A DNA stretch of 43,566 bases from Planctomycetota bacterium (GCA_022562915.1 JADFOJ010000022.1:1-43566), one strand, 5' to 3'. Counted from the first letter of the stretch, positions 17,736 through 26,003 are shown. The notes: generated by a model from the letters alone, not told the origin. Translations and numbers: made by a program.

Positions 17736-19066
17736 ACAAGAGAAGGTTCGACATCGCGGTTCCCGCGCGCGTCCTGTTGACCGCCGCGATCGCCGTGATC
17801 CCCGCCGGTTGCACTGACACACCGTCCTCGGCCGACTCGCAGGGGGTGCTGGCCTCGGCCTCACCGGACACGGCGGCGGTCAACGTCGTCGCCGTGACCA
17901 GGCCGGTGCAACGAAGCATGAGCCGGGACCTCGAGATCCCGGCGACGCTGATCGCCTACGAGACGGCTGACCTGTACGTCAAGGTCAGCGGCTACGTCGC
18001 CGCGGTCAACGTCGATATCGGCGATGCCGTCAAGGCGGGGGACCCGCTCGTCGAGCTCGATATCCCCGAGATGGCCGATGAGCTTCGCCAGGCCGAGGCC
18101 GTGCTCACGGCCAGGCAGGCCAAGGTGCGGGCGCTCAAGGCACAGGCGACCGCGGCGCGACTCGGCGTTGACAGCGCCGAGGCGCAGCTCAACCGGGCCC
18201 TCTCGGAAATGCAGCTCGAACGGAGCACCCGAAGGCGCATGGAGGAACTGTTCGAGGCCGAGGTGATCCCGGAACAGCAACTGGACGAAGCGCGCAGCGA
18301 GGCGGCGGTCACCGAGGCGGTGCTCCAGATCGCCGAAGCGGAAGTCGCCCGCGCGGAAGGCGACATCGCCGCCGCAGAGGCGAACGTCGCGGTCGGGATG
18401 GCCGACGTCGCGGTCGCCGAGGCGCGGATCGCGCACCTGCAGACGATGATGGAGTACGCCGTGCTCCGGGCGCCGTACGACGGCGTGATCACCCGGCGTT
18501 TCATCGATCCCGGCGCGTTCGTGCGATCCGCGGCGGACGGCACCACGACGCCACTGCTGGCGATCGCCAGCCGCGGCCGCATTCGCCTTGCCATGGACGT
18601 TCCGGAGCCGGCGGTCCCGAAGGTCCGGCAAGGAACAAAGATCCAGTTGACGATTCCCGCCCTCGGCACGAACGTCCTGTCCGTGACGGTCAGCCGAACG
18701 GCGTGGTCCCTGAACCCCGACACCAGGACCATGCGGATCGAAGCCGATCTGGACGACCGCGACGGCACGCTAAGGCCGGGCATGTACGCCCGGGCGCTGA
18801 TCCATATCGAGGCGGACGCGGCGCTGACCGTTCCGTCGGCGGCCATTCGCGTCCGCGCGGGCGAGACGTACCTGCTCGTGGTCCGGGACGGCCTGGCCCA
18901 GGAGAGGCCCGTCACCGTCGGCTACGACAACGGCATCATTGCCGCGATTCTCGACGGCCTGACCGGCGACGAACTGGTGATCACCTCCGCGACCAGTGCC
19001 GTGGCGGCCGGTGTCAGCGTCACACCGGTGCTCGATGACGACTCCTCACCCGAAGCACGAGGATAA
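17732..19066 (+). CDS. RND efflux periplasmic adaptor lipoprotein (membrane fusion protein)
   Basis: 444 residues. A lipoprotein signal ends at IPAGC. A split biotinyl-lipoyl-like domain follows (YVKVSGYVAAVNVDIGDAVK and, further on, MEYAVLRAPYDGVITRRF). Between the halves lies a long alpha-helical hairpin rich in Ala, Glu and Arg, and after them come the beta-barrel and membrane-proximal domains. It should bridge the RND pump to the outer-membrane channel. The start is fixed by GGAGG at 17721-17725 and by the 4-base overlap with the pump gene. Confidence 0.92.
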   Translation: MNKRRFDIAVPARVLLTAAIAVIPAGCTDTPSSADSQGVLASASPDTAAVNVVAVTRPVQRSMSRDLEIPATLIAYETADLYVKVSGYVAAVNVDIGDAVKAGDPLVELDIPEMADELRQAEAVLTARQAKVRALKAQATAARLGVDSAEAQLNRALSEMQLERSTRRRMEELFEAEVIPEQQLDEARSEAAVTEAVLQIAEAEVARAEGDIAAAEANVAVGMADVAVAEARIAHLQTMMEYAVLRAPYDGVITRRFIDPGAFVRSAADGTTTPLLAIASRGRIRLAMDVPEPAVPKVRQGTKIQLTIPALGTNVLSVTVSRTAWSLNPDTRTMRIEADLDDRDGTLRPGMYARALIHIEADAALTVPSAAIRVRAGETYLLVVRDGLAQERPVTVGYDNGIIAAILDGLTGDELVITSATSAVAAGVSVTPVLDDDSSPEARG

Positions 19067-19070
19067 TCCA

Positions 19071-20555
19071 ATGTCGATCCATCCAAGAAAACGCCGGCCG
19101 GTCTACGCGCTGGCCGCACTGGTCCTGTCGGGCTGCGCCACGACCGAGCCGATCACCGTCGCGCCGCAATACCCCGACGTGGCGCCGACTGAGCGGCGCA
19201 CCTCACCCGACACGCTGACACTGGATTCGTCGGTGGTCAGCCCCATGCACCACGAGATGCTCGCGATCGATCTTCCCACGGTCGTGCAGGTTGCGATGGC
19301 CGACAACATCGATATACGCCAGGCGCGGCTCCAGGTGAAAGCGTCGCAGGGCCTGTACGACGCTGCGAGGGGCCGCGCGCTGCCGACCATCTCACCCCTG
19401 GCGAGCTTCGAAGTCGTCAACGGTGCCGTCCGCGCCACCAGGGGCAACATCGTCGATGCGACGTTCGACAACGTCCGGGCGCTGCTGGTCGTGGACTGGG
19501 TCATCAACCCCGGCCTGGTCGCCTACGAGATCATCGCGGCCAGGAAGCGGCTCAGCGCCATCGAGCACCAGGAACGCGCGGTCACCGTCGGAACCCTGCA
19601 CAGGGCAGTCATCCAGTACTACGACCTGATCCTCTCCCAGAGCCGCGTGGAAACCGCCCGCAGCGCGCTCAGTGAAGCCACCGAGCTGCTGCGGATCAAC
19701 GAACTGCGCTTCCGTGCCGGCACCGGCGTCAAGGCAGACACGCTGCGCGCGGAGGCTCACCTGGCCGAACGCGAGCAGGACCTGCTGATCGCGATGAACG
19801 TCTTCTACCAGGCATCCGTCTCGCTGTCGGTCACGCTGCGCCTCGACTCCTGGGTCACGATGGTCCCGAAAGCCGGCGAGCTTGGCATCGAGACGCTGGT
19901 GCGCGATGACCTCTCGATCGAGAACCTCCTCGAGATCGCCGTCACCTACCGGCCGGATCTCCAGAGCGTCCGGTCGATCGTCGAAGCCGTCGCCGCGGAC
20001 ACCGGGGCGGTCGCCTGGGGCGGTTTCGGGCCGACGGTCGGGGCGTCGTATCTCATCGGCGGGATCAACGGTAGCTCCGAGAGGGTCGGCGGTCTCGAGA
20101 ACAAGGGCGGGTTTACCGACACCCAGCGATTCGGCGCGACGGTCGGGTTCCGTTTCAGCGCCGAGAGCTTCGGCAACCTGCGGGCGGCCAGGGCGGTCGA
20201 GGCGCAGGCGATTCTCGAGGGCCAGCGTATGCTCGACCTGGCCAAGGCCCAGGTCGTCACGGCGCTGGAGGCCAGCCGGACGAACTCCAAGCTCATCGAG
20301 AAGGCCAGGCGCCAGGTGAACGCCGCGTCCGAGGGGCTGCGCCTCACCCAGGCGAACCTCAAGGCGGGCACGATGACGACGCTGGAGGTGCTTGAAGCCG
20401 CCGACGCGATGGCCCGGGCACGCCTGAGGCACGCGCGCGCAATCGTCGGCTACAACCAGTCGCAGGTCGATCTGCTGGCGGCGCTGGGGCTCGTGAGCGA
20501 GGAGACATTGGGAATCGTCGTCGCGACTGTCGACGCGGCGCCGCAGAGTTCCTGA
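19071..20555 (+). CDS. TolC-like outer-membrane efflux lipoprotein
   Basis: 494 residues. Lipoprotein signal MSIHPRKRRPVYALAALV ending at LSGC (Cys22), then two outer-membrane efflux repeats rich in long helices (Ala, Glu, Leu, Arg), as in the OprM/NodT group. It completes the tripartite exporter with the two preceding genes. GAGGAT lies just upstream of the ATG at 19071, and the gap to the adaptor gene is 4 bases. A T-rich run follows the stop at once, then the palindromic element at 20572. Confidence 0.9.
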   Translation: MSIHPRKRRPVYALAALVLSGCATTEPITVAPQYPDVAPTERRTSPDTLTLDSSVVSPMHHEMLAIDLPTVVQVAMADNIDIRQARLQVKASQGLYDAARGRALPTISPLASFEVVNGAVRATRGNIVDATFDNVRALLVVDWVINPGLVAYEIIAARKRLSAIEHQERAVTVGTLHRAVIQYYDLILSQSRVETARSALSEATELLRINELRFRAGTGVKADTLRAEAHLAEREQDLLIAMNVFYQASVSLSVTLRLDSWVTMVPKAGELGIETLVRDDLSIENLLEIAVTYRPDLQSVRSIVEAVAADTGAVAWGGFGPTVGASYLIGGINGSSERVGGLENKGGFTDTQRFGATVGFRFSAESFGNLRAARAVEAQAILEGQRMLDLAKAQVVTALEASRTNSKLIEKARRQVNAASEGLRLTQANLKAGTMTTLEVLEAADAMARARLRHARAIVGYNQSQVDLLAALGLVSEETLGIVVATVDAAPQSS

Positions 20556-20571
20556 GTTTTTTTGCACTCCG

Positions 20572-20660
20572 GGTGTGGCACGGTTGAGTCCGCCGCAGGC
20601 GGACTCGGCCGTGGAGCGACGTGCGAAGACACGGCAGAGCAAGCTCTACCGTGCCACACC
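20572..20660 (+). repeat. Dispersed three-hairpin intergenic element, copy 4 (most complete)
   Basis: Perfect 13-bp terminal repeats (20572-20584 with 20648-20660, GGTGTGGCACGGT). Inside are hairpin one (GAGTCCGCC, loop GCA, GGCGGACTC), hairpin two (GCCGTG/CACGGC around a 16-base loop containing GCGACGTGCGAAGA), and hairpin three (AGAG, loop CAAG, CTCT). The layout is a closed outer stem with three inner hairpins. It fills the gap between the convergent outer-membrane factor and metallolyase genes, ending 6 bases before the latter. Confidence 0.88.
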
Positions 20661-20665
20661 GTGTC

Positions 20666-21658
20666 TTACACCGCCGCGACGGACTCGCGTGCTGGTTTCG
20701 CAGCGGGATCGTACCGCTTCGGCTCGTGGTTGACCGGTCCGGAGCGGATCACGTTGGCGCGTAGTCGCTGGTCCAGTACGGTCTCGACGAGCTTGCCGTT
20801 GCTGATCATGGCCTCGACGTCGATGCCGGTGTCCACGCCCATCTCGTGCAGCAGGCAGACGAGGTCCTCGGTGCAGGTGTTGCCGGTGAAGCCGTGCTGA
20901 TACATGTCGGCTCCGCTCGCCGGCTGGCCGCCGATCGCCCCAAGCGACGTGTCCACGTAGCGCAGCCCCATCTCCAGTGCCACGAAGCTGTTCACGACGC
21001 CGTTGCCGCGGGTGTCGTGGAAGTGTGCGATGAACCGGGCATCCGGGAAGCGCGCCTGAAGCTCGCCGATACGCTCCCGGACGAGCAGGGGGTTCGCCGC
21101 GCCGGTGGTGTCGCCGAGCATGATCGTGTCCGCGCCGTGCTCCAGGTAGAACCGCGTGATGTCGACGACGCGGTCCATGGGCACGTCACCGGAGATCGGG
21201 CAGCCGTAGACGGTGCCGGGGCAGCCGATGACCCGCACGCCGAGATCGTGCGCCCGTTGCATGACCGCGGCGTGGGCGCGCTTGGCGTCGTCATGCGACA
21301 TTCGGAAGTTCACGAGGTTGTGTGCCTCGCTGGAGGAGATCATCAGGATGATCTCATCGGCGCCGTGGCCCTGCTTCTGGCAGATCTCGAAACGCTCGAA
21401 GCCCTTGGCATTCGGCATCAGGACGACGTAGGTGACATCGTCTCGCCGGTCGATCGCCGCGAGGACCTCCACGCAGTCGGCAAACTGCGGCAGCAGTTTC
21501 GGGTGCGAGAAGCTCGTCACTTCGAGCTTTCGGACGCCGGACGCGATGATCCGGTTGATCACCTCGATTTTCCGGGCGGTGGGGACGACCTCGGCGATGG
21601 ATTGGAGCCCGTCGCGTGCCCAGCACTCGCAGACGGTGACCGATTCTGGAAGCGCCAT
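20666..21658 (-). CDS. HMG-CoA lyase-like (DRE-TIM metallolyase superfamily) protein
   Basis: 330 residues, a TIM-barrel lyase of the HMGL-like family. The metal site looks intact: Asp16 in RDGLQ, His212 and His214 in HFHDTRGN, and Asn260 in TGNTCTEDL. The glycine-rich loop that carries the catalytic Cys of HMG-CoA lyases (GGCP) reads GGQP, with Gln245 in its place. The overall sequence is close to HMG-CoA lyase, so the enzyme probably performs a related retro-aldol or Claisen reaction on another substrate, or is inactive as an HMG-CoA lyase. It is divergent from the lpxA-lpxB operon, with no acyl-CoA partner genes adjacent. Confidence 0.82.
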   Translation of the reverse strand: MALPESVTVCECWARDGLQSIAEVVPTARKIEVINRIIASGVRKLEVTSFSHPKLLPQFADCVEVLAAIDRRDDVTYVVLMPNAKGFERFEICQKQGHGADEIILMISSSEAHNLVNFRMSHDDAKRAHAAVMQRAHDLGVRVIGCPGTVYGCPISGDVPMDRVVDITRFYLEHGADTIMLGDTTGAANPLLVRERIGELQARFPDARFIAHFHDTRGNGVVNSFVALEMGLRYVDTSLGAIGGQPASGADMYQHGFTGNTCTEDLVCLLHEMGVDTGIDVEAMISNGKLVETVLDQRLRANVIRSGPVNHEPKRYDPAAKPARESVAAV

Positions 21659-21773
21659 ACCGGGGGCCTCGATGGAAAAGAGTGCAGGGGATCCGGCCTC
21701 AGGCCGATTCTTCAGAGAGATCGCAGATCTCGCAGAGAGGGCGGGCTTGCGGGCCCTGTCCCGGCCATCGTAC

Positions 21774-21801
21774 TTGACAACGGCCGCGGGGGAAAGATAG
21801 T
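21774..21801 (+). promoter_or_regulatory. Predicted housekeeping-type promoter of the small gene-lpxA-lpxB operon
   Basis: TTGACA (21774-21779, perfect -35) and GATAGT (21796-21801, 4 of 6 matches to -10) are separated by 16 bases. Transcription would begin near 21808, leaving a leader of about 36 bases before the ATG at 21844. It is the best sigma-70-like match seen in the window. Confidence 0.65.
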
Positions 21802-21843
21802 GACCGTTGCCCGCTCCAACAGGAAGAGCCAGGGGGTCCCCAC

Positions 21844-22092
21844 ATGACGAACAACAAATCGAATCAAGGCGTGGCCGGGCGCTACCAGCCGACCACCGAC
21901 GAGGTGGACCTGCTCGTCCGACAGGCGGCGGCGCACCCCTTCGGAACGGGGTTCCTGGTCAACGGGGCCATCGATGCGGTCGCCGCGACCTTCGGCGTGC
22001 ACGCGTTCGTGGTGGATGAGGCCCGGCTTCGACTGGACGGCCGCGCCGCCACCACACGACCCAGGTCGCGGACCGTGTCCTCGCAGACCTGA
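21844..22092 (+). CDS. Small hypothetical protein, 82 aa, upstream of lpxA
   Basis: No family recognised. The product is soluble, with a charged N-terminus, a middle part RYQPTTDEVDLLVRQAAAHP and a hydrophobic stretch FGTGFLVNGAIDAVAATFGV, then a basic tail. The ATG follows a G-rich ribosome-binding site (CAGGGGG) and lies about 43 bases after a good promoter. lpxA starts 41 bases downstream, so co-transcription is likely. A 146-codon open frame on the opposite strand lacks these signals and was rejected. Whether it has any role in lipid A synthesis is unknown. Confidence 0.62.
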   Translation: MTNNKSNQGVAGRYQPTTDEVDLLVRQAAAHPFGTGFLVNGAIDAVAATFGVHAFVVDEARLRLDGRAATTRPRSRTVSSQT

Positions 22093-22133
22093 CCCGCTGC
22101 GCCTGAACGTACACTGCGCTAGACTCACGCCCC

Positions 22134-22982
22134 ATGGCCGAGATTCATTCAACCGCGATAGTGCGCGGCGACGTCACGCTCGCCGACGACGTGACCGTCG
22201 GACCGTCGTGCGTGCTTGACGGTTCGCTTGGACCGGTCACCATCGGCGCCGGGACAACGCTGATCGGCAACGTCTATCTGCAAGGCCCGATCACCATCGG
22301 TATCGGCAACACGTTCTACCCCTTCACCTGCATGGGCTTTGCGCCGCAGGACTTCGGCTTCGACCCCGCCAGGGCCGGCTGCGGGACCACCGTCGGTGAC
22401 CACAACGTCTTCCGGGAGTCATGTGTCATTCATCGGGCCACGACCGACGAAGGTCCGACGACCATCGGCAATCATGTCTACCTGATGAACCACACGCACG
22501 CCGGGCACGACTGCCGCATCGGCGATTACGTCACGATGGCGGGCAACGCAATGCTGGGGGGCCATGTCACCGTCGGTGAGCGTGTCACGATCGGAGGCAA
22601 CACCGCGATCCACCAGTTCTGCAGGCTCGGCCGTGGATCGATGCTCTCCGGGGGCGTGTCCACGACCGGCGACGTGCCGCCGTTTTTCCTGGTCAGCGGA
22701 TTCAACTTCGTCGGCGGCCCGAACCTGGTCGGGATGCGCCGCCAGAAATTCCCCTCCGACTCGATCGAGGATGTCCGCTGGGCATACAAGGTCATCTACC
22801 GGCGCCGCCTGCCGCCGTTCGCCGCCGTGGAAGTGCTCCGGGAGCGGGCGGATCGGCCCATCGTGGCTGAGTACATCGAGTTCATCGAGACATCGAAGAG
22901 GGGCTTGTGCCTGGGCCACGGCCTGGAGAAACGCCCGCAGGTTCACGCCGATCCCCACGCGGCCGCCGTCGAGGCACGCTGA
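22134..22982 (+). CDS. lpxA: Acyl-[ACP]-UDP-N-acetylglucosamine O-acyltransferase
   Basis: 282 residues. A left-handed beta-helix of hexapeptide repeats fills the first two thirds, and a helical C-terminal domain follows. The active-site segment MNHTHAGHDCRIG carries His122 and His125, the latter being the catalytic base of the family, at the same numbers as in E. coli LpxA. RESCVIHRAT matches the conserved substrate-binding stretch. LpxA performs the first step of lipid A synthesis, moving a hydroxyacyl chain from ACP to UDP-GlcNAc in the cytoplasm. lpxB follows after 26 bases. Confidence 0.93.
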   Translation: MAEIHSTAIVRGDVTLADDVTVGPSCVLDGSLGPVTIGAGTTLIGNVYLQGPITIGIGNTFYPFTCMGFAPQDFGFDPARAGCGTTVGDHNVFRESCVIHRATTDEGPTTIGNHVYLMNHTHAGHDCRIGDYVTMAGNAMLGGHVTVGERVTIGGNTAIHQFCRLGRGSMLSGGVSTTGDVPPFFLVSGFNFVGGPNLVGMRRQKFPSDSIEDVRWAYKVIYRRRLPPFAAVEVLRERADRPIVAEYIEFIETSKRGLCLGHGLEKRPQVHADPHAAAVEAR

Positions 22983-23008
22983 CGGCGGGTATCCTGTTCG
23001 GACCAACG

Positions 23009-24184
23009 ATGGCACAGCGCCCGGGCCTGCTCTTTTCGTCGTTCGAGCCAAGCGGGGACGCCCTGGCGGCGCAGACCATCGCGACTCTGATTCGTTCCAG
23101 ACCCGATCTTCGGGTGTACGCCCTCGGTGGCGCGCAGATGCAGGCCGCGGGCGCCGAGCTGCTCGAACACACGACCCAGCACGGTTCGATGTTCCTCGAT
23201 ACCCTTCGCCAGGCCAGGGCGCATCGGCAGAGGCTCAAGCGGTTGCGGCAATGGCTCGACACCCATCCCCTGACGGCACTCATCCCCGTGGACAGCCCGG
23301 CGGGGAACTGGTCCATCTGCCGGGCCGTGCGCGAGATGCAGCCGCAGGCCAGGATCATTCACCTGGTCGCGCCGCAACTCTGGGCGTGGGCGCCATGGCG
23401 AATTCGGCGGCTGCGCCGGCTCACCGATCACGTGCTCTGCCTGCTGCCCTTCGAGCAGCCATGGCTTACCGACCGCGGCGTACGGTGCACCTTCGTGGGT
23501 CACCCCGCGTTCGATCCCGCCCCGCTGCCGATCGACTCGACCGACGCCACCCTGCCGTCGGGTTCACCGCGACTCGCCCTGTTGCCTGGATCGCGTCGCG
23601 GCGAGATCATCCGCAACTGGCCGACCATCCTCAGCGCGTTCGTACGACTCTGCCGTCGGCACGAGAACCTCGAAGGAGTCGTCGCGGTGCTGGACGATCG
23701 CACGGAGGCTCTGCTCCGCGAGGTCACGGCCGGGTTGCCGCGCACCGGCTGGCCGGACCGCCTCACGCTCGTCACCGGGCGCACCGACACGGTCCTGGAT
23801 TGGTGCGATGCGGCCCTGGTCGCGTCCGGGACCATCACGTTGCAGGTGGCGGCCCGTCTCAAGCCGATGGTGGTCATGTACAACATGAGCCGGTTCTCCG
23901 CCGCCGTGGCCGCGTGCGTCGTTGCCACGCGGACATTCACGCTGCCCAACCTCGTTTCGGAGTGGGCCGGCCTGGGGCGAGCCGTGCCTGAGCTGGTTCC
24001 CCATTTCGGGGCTGTCGAGCCGGTCGTGAACGAGGTGGATCGAATCCTGACCGACGAAACGACGGCACGGCGTCAGGTGGAGATCCTGACCGAGGTCGTG
24101 GCCCGATTCAACCACCGCTGCTTCGCGGAGGACGCACCACGGGAGTTGCTGGCGGCACTCAACGGACCGTCGGGTCCGTGCTGA
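23009..24184 (+). CDS. lpxB: Lipid-A-disaccharide synthase
   Basis: 391 residues, family GT19. The N-terminal FEPSGDALAAQ corresponds to the ExSGD motif of LpxB, and PQLWAWAPWRIRRLRRL with LCLLPFEQ is the family's most diagnostic region. The enzyme joins lipid X and UDP-diacylglucosamine to form the disaccharide on the inner face of the inner membrane. The ATG at 23009 gives the usual N-terminus. The 3' end overlaps the 3' end of lpxI on the other strand by 26 bases (24159-24184). Confidence 0.92.
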   Translation: MAQRPGLLFSSFEPSGDALAAQTIATLIRSRPDLRVYALGGAQMQAAGAELLEHTTQHGSMFLDTLRQARAHRQRLKRLRQWLDTHPLTALIPVDSPAGNWSICRAVREMQPQARIIHLVAPQLWAWAPWRIRRLRRLTDHVLCLLPFEQPWLTDRGVRCTFVGHPAFDPAPLPIDSTDATLPSGSPRLALLPGSRRGEIIRNWPTILSAFVRLCRRHENLEGVVAVLDDRTEALLREVTAGLPRTGWPDRLTLVTGRTDTVLDWCDAALVASGTITLQVAARLKPMVVMYNMSRFSAAVAACVVATRTFTLPNLVSEWAGLGRAVPELVPHFGAVEPVVNEVDRILTDETTARRQVEILTEVVARFNHRCFAEDAPRELLAALNGPSGPC

Positions 24185-25016
24185 CGCCGACGATCGGAAT
24201 GCCGAACCGTTCGGCCACCGCGAGGACCCTGGGCTTGTCGATCATGATGACGCGGCCCGCGTGCAGGGCCAGGCACCCCGCCCGCGCCCGGGCCATGCGC
24301 TCGATCGTGACGGGGCCGACGGCGGGCACGTCGAAGCGCATGTCGTGATGCTCGTCCGGCGCCTTGAGCAGCGTCCAGCCGGAGCCGTTGAGACCTCCGG
24401 CCCGCTCGATCATGGCGTCGGTCCCCTCCAGCGACTCGACGGCGAGGACCTTGCGGCCGCAGACCGCAATCGACTGGCCGATATCCAGGGCAACCACCCG
24501 TCGCAGCAGCGGCCAGCCGTGCGTGATGTCCACCTGCTGCTGCGGCGAGGTCGTGATCTTCGTCATCACCCCGTCACCGGCAAGATGCTCCGAGACGTAC
24601 GTCGTCGAATCGATGAGGGTGATTCCGTTCTCCGTGAGCTCGTTCGCCAGGGCCACCAGCAGTGTCGTGGTCCGCCGATCGTTGCCCAGGCGGCGGTACC
24701 ACAGCCGGGCCGCACGGAAATCCGGCATCTGCCGGATCAGCCGCAACGGCTGGTGCATGCGTGCCTTGGAGACTCGTCCCACGAGAACCGCCTTGCGAAC
24801 GCCGTCTCGCCTCAGCGCCTTGATCCAACTGCCCAGTCGCAGGACGCCGACGACCGCGAACCGATCGCACAGTGCCGGCAGCGCCGGGTCGAAATGATCC
24901 CGCAGACCGATACCGCACACCCTCACCCCGGCAGCGCGCATTCCCTGGGCGACCAGGACCGGGAGCCTGCCCTCACCGGCAATCAGTCCGAGCGGGTGCT
25001 CCTGCATGGGCTCCAT
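24159..25016 (-). CDS. lpxI: UDP-2,3-diacylglucosamine pyrophosphatase LpxI
   Basis: 285 residues, the usual length of LpxI (DUF1009). GLIAGEGRLPVLVA is the typical N-terminus, and KVLAVESLEGTDAMIERAG followed by DMRFDVPAVGP matches the C-terminal catalytic domain. LpxI makes lipid X from UDP-2,3-diacylglucosamine and replaces LpxH in many non-gammaproteobacteria; its product is the LpxB substrate. ATG at 25016, with a second in-frame ATG at 25007. It is convergent with lpxB and divergent from the DUF374 gene. The much longer open frame upstream overlaps that gene and was not used. Confidence 0.92.
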   Translation of the reverse strand: MEPMQEHPLGLIAGEGRLPVLVAQGMRAAGVRVCGIGLRDHFDPALPALCDRFAVVGVLRLGSWIKALRRDGVRKAVLVGRVSKARMHQPLRLIRQMPDFRAARLWYRRLGNDRRTTTLLVALANELTENGITLIDSTTYVSEHLAGDGVMTKITTSPQQQVDITHGWPLLRRVVALDIGQSIAVCGRKVLAVESLEGTDAMIERAGGLNGSGWTLLKAPDEHHDMRFDVPAVGPVTIERMARARAGCLALHAGRVIMIDKPRVLAVAERFGIPIVGVSTDPTVR

Positions 25017-25170
25017 AACTGCTGCGACGAGTCCGTGAGGTGACGGGGAGAATCCGGGCACGAACCCGCACCGGACCGATGCCCCGATCCACGAAGAAAA
25101 CGCGTGAGCCGACGGGGGTCCAGTGTAGCAGCGTTCTTCTCCGCGTGAGCAACGGGTATTCTCGGGTGGC

Positions 25171-25980
25171 GTGACACGACCCGACGACATCCCGCAGGGC
25201 ACGGGCTCGACCCGCTCGCCGCGCAAGACGGTCTCACTGACTCGCGCCCGCCCGTCCCGCGGGCGACTGACGGCGGCGGACCGTCGGCGGGCTGCCATCT
25301 TCGGCGCCCTCGCCCGCGTGGTCCTCCGGTCACTGGGTGCGACCACCCGTCTTCGAACGGTCAACGAGTCGAAGCTGCCCGGATATCGAAGGCTGGGGCC
25401 GGGGCCGCTGCTGTTTGCGCTGTGGCACGGCGACTATTTTCCCATTTTTCACTACGCCAGGCAGAGCCGCCTGTACATCATCGTGAGCCGCAGCCCGGAC
25501 GGGGAAATCCTCGCCCGGATCGTCGAGGCCGCGGGCTACCGCACCGTCCGCGGCTCGACGTCGCGCGGGGCCACGCGGGCGATGATCGACCTGGCACGGG
25601 TGGTCAAGGGCGGTGCCGATGCGGCAATCGCCGTGGACGGCCCCAAGGGCCCGGCGCTCGTCGTCAAGGCCGGCATCGTTCTTCTTGCAAAGATGACGCG
25701 TTGCCCCATCGTGCCGCTGGGGGCGGCCATGAGCCGCTACAAGCAGTTCGCCTCGTGGGATCGCTTCCGACTGCCGCTACCGGCGGCGCGGGCACTGGTC
25801 ATCGCGGGGGAGCCGATCCTGGTGCCGGGCGATGCCTCCAGTGAACTCATCGAGGCGCGCCGGGTCGAGTTGGACGCGTCGATGCTGGCACTTCGCGACC
25901 GCGCCCACCAGCTCGTGGCCAAGCACCGGTTCCGGCAGGCCGAGCGCCCCCGCGGGTTCGCATCGTCCATGCCGGAGTAG
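25171..25980 (+). CDS. DUF374 lysophospholipid acyltransferase-like protein
   Basis: 269 residues. The acyltransferase block I motif is the HxxxD variant HGDYFP (LFALWHGDYFPIFHYARQS region), and AIAVDGPKGPALVVKAG is the strongly conserved second block of DUF374. These proteins relate to the late acyltransferases of lipid A and often neighbour lipid A or Kdo genes, which fits this position beside lpxI. The first 40 residues are basic and variable. The GTG at 25171 was chosen; no ATG is available before the conserved part. Substrate unproven. Confidence 0.85.
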   Translation: MTRPDDIPQGTGSTRSPRKTVSLTRARPSRGRLTAADRRRAAIFGALARVVLRSLGATTRLRTVNESKLPGYRRLGPGPLLFALWHGDYFPIFHYARQSRLYIIVSRSPDGEILARIVEAAGYRTVRGSTSRGATRAMIDLARVVKGGADAAIAVDGPKGPALVVKAGIVLLAKMTRCPIVPLGAAMSRYKQFASWDRFRLPLPAARALVIAGEPILVPGDASSELIEARRVELDASMLALRDRAHQLVAKHRFRQAERPRGFASSMPE

Positions 25981-26003
25981 AATGGACTGTCACGGTGAGT
26001 CGC

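Noticed and set aside
21712-22152. 146-codon open frame on the minus strand opposite the small gene before lpxA
   Set aside because: It has no ribosome-binding site, overlaps the start of lpxA, and lies opposite a frame with a good promoter and ribosome-binding site.
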